A DNA stretch of 64,000 nucleotides from assembly GCA_024235015.1 (NCBI GenBank), contig JACKNG010000004.1:434001-498000 (forward strand), given 5' to 3'. Positions 53,501 through 62,822 of the stretch are shown piece by piece. The notes below the pieces were generated by a model. It had not been told where the DNA came from. It searched no databases and saw only the letters and a list, made by a program, of their open reading frames with translations. Within the stretch, counting starts at the first letter, position 1; each line of letters begins with the position of its first letter. Position numbers and translations under genes: made by a program. This DNA comes from Gammaproteobacteria bacterium. Its GTDB lineage: Bacteria; Pseudomonadota; Gammaproteobacteria; Ga0077536.

Positions 53501-56500
53501 GACAGTTTCGGCCTCGCCGCGCCGGGTGGCGAGGGCGCCGATCGGTTGTTCGGTGGTGCCGGCGACGACGAGTTGTTCGGCGAGGGTGGCCGGGACTACC
53601 TCGACGGCGGCGGCGACGACGACATCCTGCGCGGCGGTGACGACGCCGACGTGCTGCTCGGCGGTGAGGGTGCGGACAGCCTGTACGGCGGTGATGGCGT
53701 CGACACCCTGCTGGGTGGTGAGGGCATGGACACCCTGAACGGCGAGGGTGGCTCCGACGTCCTCGACGGCGGTGTCGGCGACGATACCCTGCTCGGCGGT
53801 CCGGGCCACGACACCTACGTCTACCGCGCGGGCGAAGGCCACGATGTCGTCGTCGACAGCGCCGGCTACGACACCGTGTTCGTGACCGGGCTGCCGCCAG
53901 GCGGGCCGATCGAGGCGCGTGACGAAGGCCTGTCGCTGCGCCTCGTCTTCGGTGAGGCCGGCAGCCTGCTGCTCGGCGACTGGTACCTGGGCGCGATCGA
54001 GCGCCTGGTGGTGGGGACGGCTGTCTGGCCGGGCGGCGAACCCGTCGACGCCGCGCGCCTGCTGGCCGGGGCGGCGGATGGCGCGGCACGGGCGGCCGAA
54101 GTCTACGTCTACCGCGGTGAGGCGATCGAGGTCACTCTCGCTGCCGCGGCATCCGCGGCGCTGTCCACCGTGGTCGTCGACGGCGCGATCACGCCGGCGG
54201 ACTTCGCCGGCCTGGTCGGCGCCGACGGCCACTGGCGCTTCACGGCCGGCGGCGCCAGCCTCGTGATCGAGGACTGGGCGACGACGGCCATCGAGCGCTT
54301 CGTGTTCGGCGACGGCAGCGTGCTGTCGACGGCCGAGGTCGATCTGCAGTCGGACTACGTGCCGGTGGTCGCTGTCGCGCCACGGCTCCAGCACGCGGTG
54401 GCGGGCTTCGCCTTCGATTACCGCGTGCCCGCCGCGACCTTCCGCGACGACGATCACCTGCGCTTCGAACTGCGCGCGGTCGCGGCGCCCGCGCTGCCCG
54501 CCTGGCTGGATTTCGATCCCCTGCGCGGGCGACTGCGGGGCACGCCGGGCCTCGCCGATGCCGGGCGTCACGCGTTCGAACTCACCGCCCTCGACCCCGC
54601 CGGCCACACGGCGACGACCACGCTCGCCATCGAGGTCGCGCCGCACCCCTTCGCCGGGGCCGCCGCGCTGGACCCGCTGCTGCTGCCGGCAGCCGGCGGC
54701 TCCTGGTTCGGCTCGCGCGCGGCTTCGCCGTGGGCCGAGCGCCTGGACGGCGTGCTCGCCAGCCTGCCCGCTCCGTTCGCCCACGGCTTCGCCACTGCCG
54801 ACGCGGATCCGCCTCCGGACCTGGCCCTGCGCCGGGTGTTCGCCGTCGCCGGCGCCGGTGATTTCGACGGCGACGGCTTCGCCGATCTCCTGGTCGGCGA
54901 AGTGGCCGGCAGCGGGGTCGCGGCGGTGGTCACCGAGCGCCTGGTGTTCGGCCGCGCCGAGCCCTTCGGCATCTGGCTCGACAGCGACGCTGCGTTGGCC
55001 GCCGGCGGCGCGGTCGAACTCGTCGGCGCCGGCATCGACCGCAGCTTCCACGGCGACATCGATGGCGATGGCCACGACGACCTCGTCATCGATCGCGGCG
55101 CGGGGCGGGGCGCGGTGATTTACGGCGAGGCCGGGCGCCAGCCGCGTCGACGGGTCGTCGACGAGCTGTCGGCCGCGCAGGGCTTCCTCTTCGAGGACGT
55201 TACGCTCGCCGCCGTCGCCGATGTCGACAACGACGGTCGCGCCGACATCGTGTTCGACGACGCGCGGGTTCTGCGCGGGGGGGCGACGCGCGAAACCTAT
55301 GCCGCGAGCGGGGCAGCAGGCGCGGTCGCGGCCGGCGATCTCGCCTGGTTCCTGCCGCTCGGTGATTTCGACGGTGACGGCCATGCCGACATCCTCACCT
55401 TCGATTACGACGCGCAGACCGCGGCCGTCCTGCTGCTCGACGAACGCGGCGTCCAGGCCGACCTGCAGCGCGAACATTTCCGCAGCGTGCGCCTCGCGGG
55501 AAACCTGCAGGTCGCCAACCTGTGGCAGACCGAGCACGGCGACTTCAACGGCGACGGCCTCGACGACCTGGTGCTCCTCGGCAGTGACCTGGCCGATCAC
55601 CACGACGACCTGCGCGTCGTGTTCGGACACCGCGCACCGGCGACCACGATCGACGTCGACGCCCTCGATGGCGTCAACGGTTTGCGCATCGACGGCTACT
55701 GGTTGGTCGAGGGTCTCGGCGCGAGCGAGGCGACGCGCAGTTTCGCCAACCTCGGTGATATCAACGGTGACGGCATCGACGATCTCGCCTTGTCCGATCT
55801 CGCCTATCTCGAACACCCCTGGCAGGCCCACGTGCCGATCGTCCTGGGCAGCGATGCCGGTTTCCCCGCGCTGCTGCGCACCTTCGGCATGGCCGGCGAC
55901 GCGGGCTTTTTCGCGCTCCTGCCGGGGCTCGAGTCCCGTGACCAGCGCGTGGTGGAGGCCGTGCCGGTGGGCGACGTCGACGGCGACGGTATCGACGACA
56001 TCGCGGTGATTTCACCCGCGCGCGAGCTCGGCTACCTCGCCCGCGGCGGCGCCGGTGCCGTCAATGGCCTGGTCGCGGGCACCTTTCTCGACGAGCGCAT
56101 CGAAATCGAGGCGGGTGATGACCATGTCACCGTCGCTGCCGACGGCGGCAACGACGAGGTGTTGGTGTTCGCCGCCTTCGGCGTGGTGGTCGACCTCGGG
56201 CCGGGCGACGACCGCGTCGAGATCGCGCCGCGGGTCGGCCTGGGCAGTCTGCCGGCGGGCGTGAGCCTGCGCAGCTACAGCGCCCGGCATCCGATCGTCG
56301 TCCACGGCGGCGACGGTGACGAGACCATCGTGGTGCGCGGCGACCCGGTGGTGCTGCACCTGTTCGATACCAGCGGTGCCGGCAATCACCTCGTCCTCGA
56401 CGAGCGCTACGATCCGGCGCAACTGTCGCTGACACCGGGCTCGATCCGCCTCGATTTCGGCCCGGCCCTGAGCGAGATCCATCTCCACGACTTCGATCCC

Positions 56501-58240
56501 CAGGACCTCCTCGGCGGGCCGCGCGCGCTGGCCGATATCCGCTTCGCCGACGGCCGGGTGCTGGACTACGCGGCGCTGGTCGCCCGCGGCTTCGACATCG
56601 CCGGCAGCCCTGGCGACGATCGCCTGGGTGGTACCGACCTGGTCGACCGCATCGATGCCGGCGACGGCGACGACGTCCTCGCCGGGCATGGCGGCGACGA
56701 TGTCCTGGACGGTGGTCGTGGCGACGATCGCTACGAGATCGGGTGGGCCGGCGGCGCCGACGTCATTCGCGATGCGGCCGGTGCGGATCGCATCGTGTGG
56801 GCGGCGGGCATCGCGCCCGAGGGCCTGGTCTTCGAGCGCGCCGGCGCCGATCTGGTGATCGAGGTCGCGGGCGGCGGCCGGGTCACGATCCTCGACTGGT
56901 ACGCCGATGCCGCGGCCGTGATCGAGACGATGGAGTTCGCCGACGGCACGCAGGCCGCGCTCGGCGCCCGCGCGCCGCGCGTGCCGACGGCCGCGCCGAT
57001 ACCCGCGCAGACCATCGCCGAGGACGTGCCGTGGATCTTTGCCGCCGGCGCGGACTATTTCAGCGGTGACGACCTCGTCTTCACCGCCACCCGTGCCGAC
57101 GGCGCGCCGCTGCCGGCGTGGCTGGACTTGGATGCCACGGCCGGCGTGCTGGGTGGCGTGCCCGGTAACGACGACGTCGGCAGCCTCGCCATCGAGGTCA
57201 GCGCGACCGACGCGGGCGGGCTGCGCGTGGCGTCGGTGTTCGAACTCGCCATCCTGAACAGCAACGACGCACCCGAACTCGCCCTGGCCCTGGCCGACCA
57301 GCGCGTGCGTGCCGGCGAGGCGTTCAGCTACATCCTGCCGGATGGCCTGTTCGTCGACGTCGATGCCGGCGACGTGCTCACCCTGACCGGCGCGGTGCAG
57401 GGCACCGCCGCGGCCGCTTGGATCACCTTCGACCCGGTCACCCGCAGCTGGCGTGCGACCCCGCCACCCACTGCCCGCGGTGACTGGACGCTCGAGACGC
57501 GCGCGAGCGACGGCGCGGGAGCGAGCGTCAGCGCGACGTTCGTGTTGCGCGTCGAGGCGGCGGCCGTGGTCGGTCGTGGCGGCCCCGGCGACGACGTCCT
57601 GGCCGGAGGTGACGGCGCGGATCGCCTGGCCGGCGGGCCCGGTGACGACCGTTTGCGCGGCGGTGCCGGCGCCGATCGCCTGTACGGCGGGCCGGGCGCC
57701 GATGTCATTCACGCCGGGGCCGGCGCGGACATCGTCTACGGCGGCAGCGGCGATGACCTGCTGTTCGGCGAGGACGGCCATGACCGCCTGAACGCCGGCG
57801 CGGGCGACGACGTGTTGTGGGGTGGGCCGGGACACGACCGCCTGCTCGGGGAGCAGGGTGACGACACCTATTACTTCGCGCTCGGCGACGGCCGTGATCG
57901 CATCGAGGAGCATGCCGGCGGGAGCGATCGGCTGCGCTTCACGGAGCGCACGCTGGCGCCGGCCGATCTCCGCTTCGCCCGTCGCGGCAGCGATCTCGAG
58001 ATCCGCCTGCCACGCGCCGGCGACGGCGTGACCATCGTGCACTGGTTCGAGCACCCGCGCTTCGTCGTCGAACGCATCGAACTCGCCGACGGCCGTTTCG
58101 TCACGGCGCGCGACATCGACCTGCTGGTCCAGTCCATGGCCGCCTTCGATGGCCCGGCGGGGAGCGCGGCGCCACTGCCCTTCCTGCCACCGCGGCCCGA
58201 CCATGCCGTCCTGGCCAGCGCCTGGCACGACGCCGCCTGA
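50567..58240 (+). CDS. Giant type I-secreted RTX protein: lipase-like domain, RTX repeats, FG-GAP propeller, Ig/cadherin-like modules
   Basis: 2557-residue exoprotein. Residues ~40-350 form an alpha/beta-hydrolase domain of the family I.3 lipase/polyurethanase type with nucleophile Ser206 in TGHSLGGH. RTX nonapeptide blocks lie at ~598-625, ~745-885 and ~925-1083; a CADG/Ig-like module (PAWLDFDPLRGRLRGTPG) at ~1265-1358; an FG-GAP/integrin-alpha-like region with repeated GDxDGDGxDD at ~1425-1825; RTX at ~2011-2058; two more Ig-like modules (PAWLDLD) at ~2141-2332; final RTX at ~2334-2435. No signal peptide; the C-terminus is expected to be the T1SS signal. Calcium would fold the repeats outside the cell, giving a Ca-dependent lipase or adhesin. 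The transporter and adaptor genes follow directly. ATG at 50567. Confidence 0.93.
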   Translation: MDIEQVFRYASFTDLAYINWSDLAWGDEAEADAAIVEAIARQSAPERIAQGGRPSGAGLASQLFATDQQAWSIAHFMPNDPQTGFAAALFQRSVDDGPEQVLALRGTEATVVDQVIPDLVVADLQEIGGLGLAVSQTVSLINYVRRLAGLPGAAVEQFTLRRGDAAPDGVASLEVGGSTYWLEAGAAAPGLGLIDPGRPLGVTGHSLGGHLAALALRLFPQQFTAAVAFNAPGFDAVVGADEAVSLTTRLAAYLHPGVGLLALVGDFLSRGAQASERFVDDLFAAGAGLAPAADFDGLAAAGRILYFTAEDQAPLGDPSLVAGIVSGRPPAPRTAVTTEVNSHAIGALVDALAVQATLARVDPTLSLDVAGSLLVHASTTGADTLERITDVLSQLLLPGPLPPLAQSVAPALGQWFSGPAPFDARADLHERLVLLQEAAAGHGDLHLVPLAGVAATTLFEQARHDLAWRFALHTLSPFVVAGSAALYEPHAAALAWDDWDAAYWTARAQLLPRLLGAHAGDAASAEGIAYFTADAAADVVDARLALTLAAIDPRDIPVGLRLPTLAALRGGHDDVALVAFAAGAAVTGRHTDDALYGSPGPDDLAGGAGADSLVGGAGDDRIYHAGRDLSEDGAPDRLAGGSGFDRYYLGHGDTVHDSDGAGAIFVGSAATPLAGTYQRVGDNTYRRRDGAFTAYRNADGTLRVVDLARAAPLAISIEAHASGALGIVLDDGAATPSPLNPVTGTPDDDRFSAGGELHGSAGDDRIEGLGGDDDLFGGVGAGPWGADRLLGGPGRDYLSSATLFDLNRLTQVADDPGDFMDGGADGDILVGNGGDDQLYGGSGDDVLAGRDGDDVLHGGPDADILTGGNGADLLIGGSGNDVLNGEIDAWVSPSRAWSSRPLRSADGRVIDVIVSDSFLATTPANDDADVLYGGDGDDFLNGGGGDDALYGEGDDDILFGWRGDDRLDGGAGDDILYGDSFGLAAPGGEGADRLFGGAGDDELFGEGGRDYLDGGGDDDILRGGDDADVLLGGEGADSLYGGDGVDTLLGGEGMDTLNGEGGSDVLDGGVGDDTLLGGPGHDTYVYRAGEGHDVVVDSAGYDTVFVTGLPPGGPIEARDEGLSLRLVFGEAGSLLLGDWYLGAIERLVVGTAVWPGGEPVDAARLLAGAADGAARAAEVYVYRGEAIEVTLAAAASAALSTVVVDGAITPADFAGLVGADGHWRFTAGGASLVIEDWATTAIERFVFGDGSVLSTAEVDLQSDYVPVVAVAPRLQHAVAGFAFDYRVPAATFRDDDHLRFELRAVAAPALPAWLDFDPLRGRLRGTPGLADAGRHAFELTALDPAGHTATTTLAIEVAPHPFAGAAALDPLLLPAAGGSWFGSRAASPWAERLDGVLASLPAPFAHGFATADADPPPDLALRRVFAVAGAGDFDGDGFADLLVGEVAGSGVAAVVTERLVFGRAEPFGIWLDSDAALAAGGAVELVGAGIDRSFHGDIDGDGHDDLVIDRGAGRGAVIYGEAGRQPRRRVVDELSAAQGFLFEDVTLAAVADVDNDGRADIVFDDARVLRGGATRETYAASGAAGAVAAGDLAWFLPLGDFDGDGHADILTFDYDAQTAAVLLLDERGVQADLQREHFRSVRLAGNLQVANLWQTEHGDFNGDGLDDLVLLGSDLADHHDDLRVVFGHRAPATTIDVDALDGVNGLRIDGYWLVEGLGASEATRSFANLGDINGDGIDDLALSDLAYLEHPWQAHVPIVLGSDAGFPALLRTFGMAGDAGFFALLPGLESRDQRVVEAVPVGDVDGDGIDDIAVISPARELGYLARGGAGAVNGLVAGTFLDERIEIEAGDDHVTVAADGGNDEVLVFAAFGVVVDLGPGDDRVEIAPRVGLGSLPAGVSLRSYSARHPIVVHGGDGDETIVVRGDPVVLHLFDTSGAGNHLVLDERYDPAQLSLTPGSIRLDFGPALSEIHLHDFDPQDLLGGPRALADIRFADGRVLDYAALVARGFDIAGSPGDDRLGGTDLVDRIDAGDGDDVLAGHGGDDVLDGGRGDDRYEIGWAGGADVIRDAAGADRIVWAAGIAPEGLVFERAGADLVIEVAGGGRVTILDWYADAAAVIETMEFADGTQAALGARAPRVPTAAPIPAQTIAEDVPWIFAAGADYFSGDDLVFTATRADGAPLPAWLDLDATAGVLGGVPGNDDVGSLAIEVSATDAGGLRVASVFELAILNSNDAPELALALADQRVRAGEAFSYILPDGLFVDVDAGDVLTLTGAVQGTAAAAWITFDPVTRSWRATPPPTARGDWTLETRASDGAGASVSATFVLRVEAAAVVGRGGPGDDVLAGGDGADRLAGGPGDDRLRGGAGADRLYGGPGADVIHAGAGADIVYGGSGDDLLFGEDGHDRLNAGAGDDVLWGGPGHDRLLGEQGDDTYYFALGDGRDRIEEHAGGSDRLRFTERTLAPADLRFARRGSDLEIRLPRAGDGVTIVHWFEHPRFVVERIELADGRFVTARDIDLLVQSMAAFDGPAGSAAPLPFLPPRPDHAVLASAWHDAA
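52360..53815 (+). repeat. RTX nonapeptide repeat array in the giant exoprotein
   Basis: Tandem coding repeats for GGxGxDxLx (for example LFGGAGDDELFGEGGRDYLDG), arranged in two main blocks, 52800-53220 and 53340-53815, with one short block at 52360-52440. Each repeat half-binds calcium in a parallel beta-roll. Further copies are at 56600-56740 and 57570-57870. Confidence 0.93.
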
Positions 58241-58316
58241 GCCCGGGTCGTGATGCCCACCCACGCCTGCGCACCGGCGTTGCGGCACGGTGCGCCCGCC
58301 GCGGCGGCCCGGCCCC

Positions 58317-60494
58317 ATGGCGGCTGAACCGGCGCCGGGCGGCCCGCTGCCGGATGCCCCCGGCGCGGCGGATTCCGGCCTCGTCGCCCTGGTCCGCATC
58401 GCCCGTCTGCATGAGGTGGCCGCCGATGCCGAGCGCCTGCGCCACGAGTTCGCGGCCGGCGATGCGCCGCTCGAGGGCCCGGCGCTGGTCCGCGCGGCGC
58501 GCTGGCTCGGGCTGAAAGCGCGTCGCATCGAGTCCGAGCCGGCGCGTCTCGCCGCCGCGCCGCTGCCGGCCATCGCCCGCCTGGTCGACGGCGAATTCGT
58601 CGTCCTGGCCGCGCTACGCAGTGACGCGGTGCTGTTGTTGCGCGCCGGCGCGAGCCGGCCGGAGAGCTGCGCGCGCGAGGATTTTCTCGCCGCCTGGAGC
58701 GGCGAGTTGATCCTGCTGACGCGGCGGGCGGCGCTCACCCCGGCGGCGCGTGCGTTCGGCTTTGCCTGGTTCCTGCCCTTCGTCATGCGTCACCGGCACC
58801 TGTTCGGCGAGGTGTTGCTGGTGTCGCTGGTGCTGCAGGTCCTGGCCCTGGTCTCACCGGTCTTCTTCCAGGTGGTGATCGACAAGGTGCTGGTGCATCG
58901 CGGCCTGGCCACCCTCGACGTGCTCGCGTTGGGCCTGTTGCTGGTGTCGTTGTTCGAGGTCGTGCTCGGCGGCCTGCGCACCTACGTCTTCGCCCATACC
59001 ACCAATCGCATCGACGCCGCGCTCGGTGCCACCGTGTTCGGCCACCTCCTGCGCCTGCCGCTGGCCTGGTTCGAGGCACGACGGGTCGGCGACGTGGTGG
59101 CGCGGTTGCGCGAACTCGACGCCATCCGTGCTTTCATCACCGGCTCGGCCGTCACCGTCCTCGTCGACGCCGTCTTCACGGCGGTGTTCTTCGTCGTCAT
59201 GACGCTCTACAGCCCGCTGCTCACCGTGCTCGTCGCGGCGACCCTGCCCCTCTACGCCGCGCTCGCCTTCACCCTGGCCCCCGTGTTGCGCGCGCGGCTC
59301 GGCGAGCGCTTCGAGCGCGGCGCCGATTGCCAGGCCTGGCTGGTCGAAGCCGTCGGCGCCATCGCCACGCTCAAGGCCGCGGCGGTCGAACCGGGTGCGC
59401 GCCGGCTGTGGGAGGAGCGTCTCGCCGCCTACGTCGCGGCGAGCTTCCGCACCACGCTGCTGGCCGAGACCGCCAACCAGCTCGCCGCCCTGGTCAACAA
59501 GCTGATGGTGCTCGGCATCCTGTGGGCGGGCGCGCACCAGGTCATCGCGGGCGCGCTCAGCGTCGGCCAGCTCGTCGCCTTCAATCTCTTCGCCGCGCGC
59601 GTGGCCGGCCCGATCCTGCGCCTGGTGCAGTTGTGGCAGGACTTCCAGCAGGCCGCGGTCTCGGTCAAGCGTCTCGGCGACGTGCTCGACGCGCCGCCGG
59701 AGCCACGCCCCACGGCCGGCCGGGGCGAGTTGCCGCGGCCGGCCGGGCGGTTGCGGTTCGACGCCATCCGCTTCCGCTACCGTGCCGATCGCGCGCCGGT
59801 GCTGGACGGCTTCTCCCTCGACGTCGCTCCCGGCGAGATCATCGGCGTCGTTGGGCCCTCGGGCGCCGGCAAGAGCACCCTGGCGCGCCTGCTGCAGCGG
59901 CTCTACGTGCCGGAACAAGGCCGCGTGCTGATCGATGGCGTCGACATCGCCGCGCTCGACCCGGCCCGCTTGCGGCGCCTGGTCGGCGTGGTGCTGCAGG
60001 ACGACGTGCTGTTCAACCGCTCGGTACGCGACAACATCGCGCTGGTCGATACCGCGCTGCCTTTCGACCGCGTGGTGCAGGCGGCCCGGCTGGCCGCCGC
60101 CGACGAGTTCATCAGCGCCTTGCCGCAGGGCTACGACACCGTCATCGGCGAGCACGGCGCCACCCTGTCCGGCGGCCAGCGCCAGCGCATCGCGATCGCC
60201 CGCGCCCTGTGCGGGGCGCCGCGCATCCTGGTCTTCGACGAGGCCACCAGCGCCCTCGACCACGAGGCCGAAGCGGCGCTCCAGCGCAACCTGCGCCACA
60301 TCTGTGCGGGGCGCACGGTGATGATCATCGCCCACCGCCTGTCGGCTCTGCGCCTCGCCGACCGCATCGCGGTGATCGAGGCCGGGCGGGTGGTCGAACT
60401 GGGTACGTCGCGCGAGCTGCTCGCGCGCGGCGGCTGGTATGCCGCCCTGGCGCGCCGCCAGGGCGTGGCCGGCGACCTCGCCGGCAGCGCGTGA
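58317..60494 (+). CDS. HlyB-like type I secretion ABC transporter
   Basis: 725-residue ATPase/permease. The N-terminal C39-like domain lacks the catalytic Cys (DSGLVALVRIARLHEVAADAERLRH), the type that binds RTX substrates instead of cleaving them. Six membrane helices (~140-420) precede the nucleotide-binding domain: Walker A GPSGAGKST (~511), LSGGQRQRIAIARAL (~617), Walker B ILVFDEATSALD (~639) and IIAHRLS. ATG at 58317 begins the conserved N-domain; GTG at 58290 is a weaker alternative. It overlaps the HlyD-like gene by one base, so the two are coupled. Confidence 0.93.
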   Translation: MAAEPAPGGPLPDAPGAADSGLVALVRIARLHEVAADAERLRHEFAAGDAPLEGPALVRAARWLGLKARRIESEPARLAAAPLPAIARLVDGEFVVLAALRSDAVLLLRAGASRPESCAREDFLAAWSGELILLTRRAALTPAARAFGFAWFLPFVMRHRHLFGEVLLVSLVLQVLALVSPVFFQVVIDKVLVHRGLATLDVLALGLLLVSLFEVVLGGLRTYVFAHTTNRIDAALGATVFGHLLRLPLAWFEARRVGDVVARLRELDAIRAFITGSAVTVLVDAVFTAVFFVVMTLYSPLLTVLVAATLPLYAALAFTLAPVLRARLGERFERGADCQAWLVEAVGAIATLKAAAVEPGARRLWEERLAAYVAASFRTTLLAETANQLAALVNKLMVLGILWAGAHQVIAGALSVGQLVAFNLFAARVAGPILRLVQLWQDFQQAAVSVKRLGDVLDAPPEPRPTAGRGELPRPAGRLRFDAIRFRYRADRAPVLDGFSLDVAPGEIIGVVGPSGAGKSTLARLLQRLYVPEQGRVLIDGVDIAALDPARLRRLVGVVLQDDVLFNRSVRDNIALVDTALPFDRVVQAARLAAADEFISALPQGYDTVIGEHGATLSGGQRQRIAIARALCGAPRILVFDEATSALDHEAEAALQRNLRHICAGRTVMIIAHRLSALRLADRIAVIEAGRVVELGTSRELLARGGWYAALARRQGVAGDLAGSA

Positions 60495-61804
60495 TGCCGG
60501 CGCGCGCGGTCGAACTGCAATTCCTGCCGGCCGCGCTCGAACTCGAGCAGACGCCGCCCGTGCCGGCCGCGCGCTGGCTGGCCCGGGCGCTGATCGCCCT
60601 GCTGGTCGCGGTGGTGACCTGGGCCTGCATCGCCGAGGTCGACACGGTGGCCATTGCCGATGGCCGCGTGGTGCCGGCCGGACGGGTCAAGGTGGTGCAG
60701 GCCGAGGCCGGCGGCAGCATCCGCGCCATCCACGTCGCCGAGGGCGACGCCGTCGTGGCCGGCGCGCTGCTGATCGAACTCGACGACACCGCGGCGCGCG
60801 CCGATCTCGCCCGCCTGCAGGCCGAGGCGGCACGGTCGGCACGCGAACAGGCGCGGGCCCGCGCCTTGCTCGTGCGCCTGGGTGCCGATGGCGTCGGCGC
60901 GACGTCGGCGCCGCTGCCGGTGGCGCTGGCCGAACAGGTCGAACGCGAGTACGCCGCCTTCAGCGCCGAACGTGCCGCGCTCGTCGCCGAGGCGGCACGG
61001 CAGCGCGCCGAACGGGTGGCGCTGGAGGCGGAGATCGCGCGCCTCGACGCCACCTTGCCACTGACCAGCGAGCGCGCCGCGGCGCTGGCCGAGTTGCAGA
61101 CGCGCGCGCTGGCGCCGCGCGCGGCCTGGCTGGAGCTGGAGGAAAGCCGCGTCGCACGGGTGCGCGAGCGTGGCATCCTCGAAGCGCGCCTGGCGGTCAT
61201 CGCCGCGGCCATCACCGCCAGTGCACGCCGCCACGACGCCCTGGTTGCCGCCACCGCGGCGCGCTGGCTGGCCGCGGCCAGCGCGGCCGGCAGCGAACTC
61301 GAACGCTGCGCGCAGGAGGTCGCCAAGGCCGCGGCCGCGGTCGCCCGCCATCGCCTGCGTGCGCCGGTGGCCGGGGTCGTGCAGGAACTCGCCGTGCATA
61401 CCGTGGGCGGCGTGGTCGCGCCGGCCGCGACGCTGATGGTGCTGGTGCCGGTGCGGGCGGCACCGGAAGTCGAGGCCTGGCTACGCAACCGCGACGTCGG
61501 TTTCGTTGCGCCCGGCCAGGCCGCGGTGGTCAAGATCGAGACCTACCCCTTCACCCGCTACGGCACCCTGGCGGGTCGCGTGCGTGGCGTATCGGCCGAT
61601 GCGGTCGCGCAGGACGACGGCACGCTGCGCTACCGCGCCGCCATCGCGCTCGGCGCGCCCGCGCTGAGCTTCGCTGGCCGCCGCCTGCCGGTCACCCCGG
61701 GCATGGCGGTCCGGGTGGAAGTGGATCTCGGGCGGCGCCGCGTCGTCGAGTTCCTGCTCGCGCCGCTGCTGCGCCATCGCGACGAGGCCTTCAGCGAACG
61801 CTGA
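60494..61804 (+). CDS. HlyD-like membrane fusion protein
   Basis: 436-residue adaptor. One inner-membrane helix (residues ~28-48, ALIALLVAVVTWACIA), a lipoyl half-motif (GRVKVVQAEAGGSIRAIHVAEGDAVVAGALLIELD), a long alpha-helical hairpin (~95-290, Ala/Arg/Glu-rich coiled coil), the second lipoyl half (RLRAPVAGVVQELAVHTVGGVV) and a beta-barrel ending VEVDLGRRRVVEFLLAPL. It would join the ABC transporter to a TolC channel encoded elsewhere. ATG at 60494 overlaps the upstream stop. Confidence 0.93.
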   Translation: MPARAVELQFLPAALELEQTPPVPAARWLARALIALLVAVVTWACIAEVDTVAIADGRVVPAGRVKVVQAEAGGSIRAIHVAEGDAVVAGALLIELDDTAARADLARLQAEAARSAREQARARALLVRLGADGVGATSAPLPVALAEQVEREYAAFSAERAALVAEAARQRAERVALEAEIARLDATLPLTSERAAALAELQTRALAPRAAWLELEESRVARVRERGILEARLAVIAAAITASARRHDALVAATAARWLAAASAAGSELERCAQEVAKAAAAVARHRLRAPVAGVVQELAVHTVGGVVAPAATLMVLVPVRAAPEVEAWLRNRDVGFVAPGQAAVVKIETYPFTRYGTLAGRVRGVSADAVAQDDGTLRYRAAIALGAPALSFAGRRLPVTPGMAVRVEVDLGRRRVVEFLLAPLLRHRDEAFSER

Positions 61805-61919
61805 GGCCGCCGCCGGGCGCGGGGCGTCGCGGGGGGGCGTGGCGGGGGGCAGGTCGCCCCGACGCCACGGGTGGCGCACGGGCTGGCGACGCGGCCGCCG
61901 CCGCGTACACTGTCGCCCC

Positions 61920-62213
61920 ATGCCCCAGCAGCCGAACGCGCCGATGGCGCCCGACGACACGTCCGACGACACCTGCACACCGGTCGAGGCGGTCGAGGTG
62001 CCGTGGCAGGAACTCTCGGCAACCGCGCTGCGCGGGGTCGTCGAGGCCTTCGTCTTGCGCGAGGGGACGGACTACGGTGCGGTCGAGGCGAGTTTCGACG
62101 ACAAGGTCGCCGCGGTGCTGGTACAGGTCGAACGCGGCGAGGCGCAGATCCTGTTCGATCCGGCGACCCGCTCGGTGGAGATCGTGCCGGTCACGCGTTT
62201 GCGCCGGCGCTGA
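61920..62213 (+). CDS. yheU: YheU family protein (UPF0270)
   Basis: 97-residue protein. The C-terminal 70 residues (VPWQELSATALRGVVEAFVLREGTDYG, KVAAVLVQVERGEAQILFD) match the YheU family over its full length; the first ~27 residues are a polar, disordered extension. Function unknown; the family is a useful gammaproteobacterial marker. ATG at 61920. Confidence 0.92.
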   Translation: MPQQPNAPMAPDDTSDDTCTPVEAVEVPWQELSATALRGVVEAFVLREGTDYGAVEASFDDKVAAVLVQVERGEAQILFDPATRSVEIVPVTRLRRR

Positions 62214-62259
62214 AGGGGCGGGGCGCGCGCGGCGCCCCGGCCAGGACAGCCCGGGCGGT

Positions 62260-62652
62260 TCAGGCCGGGTTGTTGCTGTTGAAGATGTCGATGTGGAGCT
62301 TCCAGTCCTTGCCTTCTCGCTTCCACACCACGACGTACTTGGCCTTGTCCAGCACCATGCCTTTCTCGCCCTTCAACGTCGCCTCGCCGCGCTCGACGGC
62401 GGTGGTGCCGTGCTGCTCGAGATCGACGGTACGCAGGCTGGCATTCTTGATGCCCATGGCGATGGCGCCGGCCCAGAAGTTGGCGATGGCCTTGGCGCCC
62501 TTGCAGGCCTTGCTGTTGGGCGGCATGAGCACGGCACTCTTGGTGTAGAGCGCGGCCATGCCCTTGGCGTCACCGGCGGCGAGTCGTGCGCCGAGTTCCT
62601 TGTTGTTGGCCTTGATGATGTCGGCGAGCGACGGCTTCTTTGCAGTAGCCAT
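62260..62652 (-). CDS. SnoaL/DUF4440-like nuclear-transport-factor-2 fold protein
   Basis: 130-residue protein: ADIIKANNKELGARLAAGDAKGMAALYTKSAVLMPPNSKACKG is the typical N-terminus of the DUF4440/SnoaL-like group and WKREGKDWKLHIDIFNSNNP the C-terminus. Probably a small-ligand binder or isomerase-like protein. ATG at 62652 follows GGAGGAC. Confidence 0.82.
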   Translation of the reverse strand: MATAKKPSLADIIKANNKELGARLAAGDAKGMAALYTKSAVLMPPNSKACKGAKAIANFWAGAIAMGIKNASLRTVDLEQHGTTAVERGEATLKGEKGMVLDKAKYVVVWKREGKDWKLHIDIFNSNNPA

Positions 62653-62822
62653 GGCGTGGAGTCCTCCCTTGCCGGTGTGTCCCGGTCGTAGTTGTGTGGC
62701 GGGCCAAGTGTAGACCAAGTTCGCGCGCCGGGACGCCGCGTGCGTGGCGGTGGGTCGGGCCGGCCGTGGCGGGTGTCCGCCGGGGCGGCGCGCGGCACCC
62801 CGGCGGCGGATGGCGAGAGCTG

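Noticed and set aside
50729..55831. 1700-codon open frame on the minus strand
   Set aside because: It is the antisense of the RTX/FG-GAP gene, kept open by high GC and Asp/Gly codons; its composition (Val/Ala/Glu/Arg-rich without motifs) is a shadow.
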